NCBI GenBank assembly: GCA_015490315.1
Contig: WFYB01000049.1
Location: 1 to 8,050, forward strand
Source of the DNA: Sulfurovum sp.
Lineage (GTDB): Bacteria > Campylobacterota > Campylobacteria > Campylobacterales > Sulfurovaceae
Length of the DNA stretch: 8,050 bases
Direction of reading: 5' to 3'
Shown here: in pieces, positions 6,641 to 8,050 of the stretch
How the letters are laid out: the number at the start of each line of letters is the position of its first letter
Position numbering within the stretch: the first letter of the stretch is position 1
Position numbers and translations under genes: made by a program
The notes under the pieces: generated by a model
The model's database searches: none
Told to the model about the DNA's origin: nothing
Seen by the model: the letters and a program-made list of their open reading frames with translations, nothing else

Positions 6641-7804
6641 ATGAAAGAGAAGCAAGGGATAGACAGAAATATTGTAGCACTGGGCTTGGTTAGCTTTTTT
6701 ACAGATATGGCAAGCAGTATGGTGACCTCCATTTTGCCGATCTTTATCGTCTATACGCTGCATGAGGGTGTCGACAAGCTTGGTGTGATCGTTGCAGTTG
6801 CCACATTTGTCTCTTATGCCTTTAGAGTAGTGTTTGGGTACCTTAGCGACCGTTATCATATGGTCAAGCCTTTTGTCGTCAGCGGCTATCTTATCTCTGC
6901 GGTTACAAAGCCGCTTTTGTATTACAGCCATGCGTGGCAGAGTGTGGCACTGCTTCGCGGTTTGGAGAGGATGGGAAAAGCCGTGCGTTCCGCTACAAAA
7001 GATATGCTGATCTCCGCTTATAGCCATGGAGAGAGCGGCAGGACATTCGGTTTTCACAAGACGCTTGATATCGCCGGAGAGCTTATAGGCAGCCTATTGG
7101 TGTTTGTTTTGCTTTATACGCTTGGAGAGAGCGAAGCACTTTTTAGAGATATCTTTGCGATGACATTGATACCGGGATTATGTGCTGTTGTAATCGTGAT
7201 CTTTTATGTCTCAGATGCTCCCTATAGGAAAAAAGAGGCACATTTTGATATGCATAGAGATTATGCATTGCTACCGCTTCTGTTTCTCTATTTTGCATTT
7301 ATCTTTTTTATGTTCAATGACTCATTTTTTCTGATTAAGGCGAAAGAAGCAGGTATAAGTACGGCGTATATCCCTCTGCTGGTCGTTTTGCTCAATCTTA
7401 CACAGACACTTGTCAGTTATGCCGTGGGGATCAAGGTTGATGAGATTGGTGCTGTGAAGATAGTGACACTCTCTTTCTTTTTTGGGATTTTGGCGATGTG
7501 TGCTTTATATATGGACTGGATTATTCCGGGTTTTATCGCTTTGGGGCTCTTTTTAGTTGGCAGTTTGAATGCCCTTAGAGCTTATATCTCCGATCATGCC
7601 TACAACAAAGGTACAGTATATGGTATTTTGTATGGCGGTGTAGCACTTTTTGGTGCATTGGGTGCTGTGGTCACGGGTTTTATCTGGAAACATTTTGGCA
7701 GTACATCAGCAATCACCTTTTCTCTTCTCGGGATGATGACAGTGGTGGTACTCTATGCAGTGCTGTACAGGCTTGGCAAGATATCAATCGGCAAACCATC
7801 ATAA
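6641..7804 (+). CDS. major facilitator superfamily (MFS) permease, substrate unknown
   Basis: A 387-residue integral membrane protein of the length usual for a 12-helix MFS transporter. The first helix region carries GLVSFFTDMASSM (15-27), which recalls a subgroup with FFTD-ASEM near the start. The loop between helices 2 and 3 has a motif-A form, GYLSDRYHMVKP (66-77), and helix 4 begins with a conserved basic segment, LRGLERMGKAVRSATKD (105-121). A charged central loop (about 192-207) separates the two halves. The second half has polar residues Asn226-Asp227 in helix 7 and a second motif-A-like VGIKVDEIGAVK (262-273). The start is three bases after the TRAP stop, with GGGAAG six bases ahead (6629-6634), so the two permeases are probably translated from one mRNA. 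Substrate and direction (uptake or efflux) cannot be told. One possibility is export of a compound imported by the TRAP protein; that is conjecture. Confidence 0.85.
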   Translation: MKEKQGIDRNIVALGLVSFFTDMASSMVTSILPIFIVYTLHEGVDKLGVIVAVATFVSYAFRVVFGYLSDRYHMVKPFVVSGYLISAVTKPLLYYSHAWQSVALLRGLERMGKAVRSATKDMLISAYSHGESGRTFGFHKTLDIAGELIGSLLVFVLLYTLGESEALFRDIFAMTLIPGLCAVVIVIFYVSDAPYRKKEAHFDMHRDYALLPLLFLYFAFIFFMFNDSFFLIKAKEAGISTAYIPLLVVLLNLTQTLVSYAVGIKVDEIGAVKIVTLSFFFGILAMCALYMDWIIPGFIALGLFLVGSLNALRAYISDHAYNKGTVYGILYGGVALFGALGAVVTGFIWKHFGSTSAITFSLLGMMTVVVLYAVLYRLGKISIGKPS

Positions 7805-7829
7805 ACTGATCGGAAAGTAATCGAGGTTT

Positions 7830-7838
7830 TGCTACAAT
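7830..7838 (+). promoter_or_regulatory. extended -10 promoter for the gene at 7845
   Basis: TGC directly before TACAAT (7833-7838) makes an extended -10 element, which can work without a -35 box. The bases at the expected -35 position (TCGGAA, 7810-7815) are poor. The predicted transcription start, about seven bases downstream, falls at or next to the ATG at 7845. Confidence 0.45.
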
Positions 7839-7844
7839 AGAGCT

Positions 7845-8050
7845 ATGGAAAAAACACTAATATTTGAACTCAAGCCTGATACTGTTGAAAATCTGCTTGC
7901 CTTTAGAGAACTGCTTGGCAAAGATGTCAATACCATGCTCGAAGAGGCACTGCAGCGCTATTTTGAAGAGGAGCAGCAGAAGCTCATCGAGAAGGGCATC
8001 GAAGAGGATGCCTCCATGACCAATCTTGACTATGACGAGTTCTGGGACGG
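7845..8050 (+). CDS. small ribbon-helix-helix-like protein, partial at the window edge
   Basis: An open frame starting at ATG 7845 gives 68 complete codons and continues past the window. The N-terminus reads as a ribbon-helix-helix pattern: a short strand TLIFELKP (4-11), a helix TVENLLAFRELLG (13-25), a turn, then a second helix DVNTMLEEALQRYF (27-40). This resembles CopG/MetJ/Arc-type DNA-binding domains, often found in antitoxins and small repressors. A strongly acidic region follows, ending in a NLDYDEFWDG stretch that could be a partner-binding tail. No convincing Shine-Dalgarno sequence lies at the proper distance: GAGG at 7823-7826 is 18 bases away, and AGAG is too close. The -10 box suggests a very short or absent leader. 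It is separated from the MFS gene by 40 bp and probably has its own promoter. Whether a toxin gene follows cannot be seen. An uncharacterised non-DNA-binding protein is the alternative. Confidence 0.6.
   Translation, partial: MEKTLIFELKPDTVENLLAFRELLGKDVNTMLEEALQRYFEEEQQKLIEKGIEEDASMTNLDYDEFWD

Noticed and set aside
6227..7057. 276-codon open frame on the minus strand across the TRAP-MFS junction
   Set aside because: It is a shadow of two clear membrane-protein genes; the translation is rich in His, Cys, Lys and Asp and shows no motif or supporting ribosome site.

Overview
The window looks like a chromosomal segment of a free-living Campylobacterota (Epsilonproteobacteria) member of the Sulfurovum/Sulfurimonas type. 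This rests on the alpha/beta-hydrolase plus membrane-anchored murF pair and its MurF C-terminus, on tight gene packing and on moderate GC. The genus is inference. No RNA gene, insertion sequence, CRISPR array or prophage gene is visible.

Left block (1-3226, + strand): the 3' end of a probable YcbB-type L,D-transpeptidase gene is followed by an alpha/beta hydrolase (20-bp gap), a MurF ligase (one-base overlap, TAATG) and an exported lysozyme-like protein (1-bp gap). The spacing implies one transcript. Three of the four genes point to the cell wall: MurF completes the cytoplasmic pentapeptide precursor, the L,D-transpeptidase would cross-link peptidoglycan in the periplasm, and the lysozyme-like protein may cut or bind glycan strands there. 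The hydrolase has a full catalytic triad but no known substrate. MurF carries several membrane segments in place of its usual N-terminal substrate domain.

Middle (3251-4639, - strand): a CYTH-CHAD protein, likely a triphosphatase with a polyphosphate-binding helical domain, converges on the cell-wall block. It is divergent from the transporter genes. The 120-bp divergent region holds a good sigma70-type promoter for CYTH-CHAD. On the transporter side it has a TATAAT box embedded in a 10-bp direct repeat and a 15-bp palindrome, which is a candidate operator.

Right block (4760-7804, + strand): a fused DctQM TRAP-transporter permease is followed 3 bp later by a major facilitator permease, probably on one transcript. 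No TRAP substrate-binding protein (DctP) gene is present in the window, so the substrate cannot be inferred. At 7845 a small ribbon-helix-helix-like protein gene starts and runs off the end. Its extended -10 box lies so close to the ATG that the mRNA may be leaderless.

No clearly unprecedented system is evident. The points most worth following up are the lysozyme-like protein in the murF operon, the membrane-embedded MurF, the repeat/palindrome operator and the possibly leaderless regulator gene.
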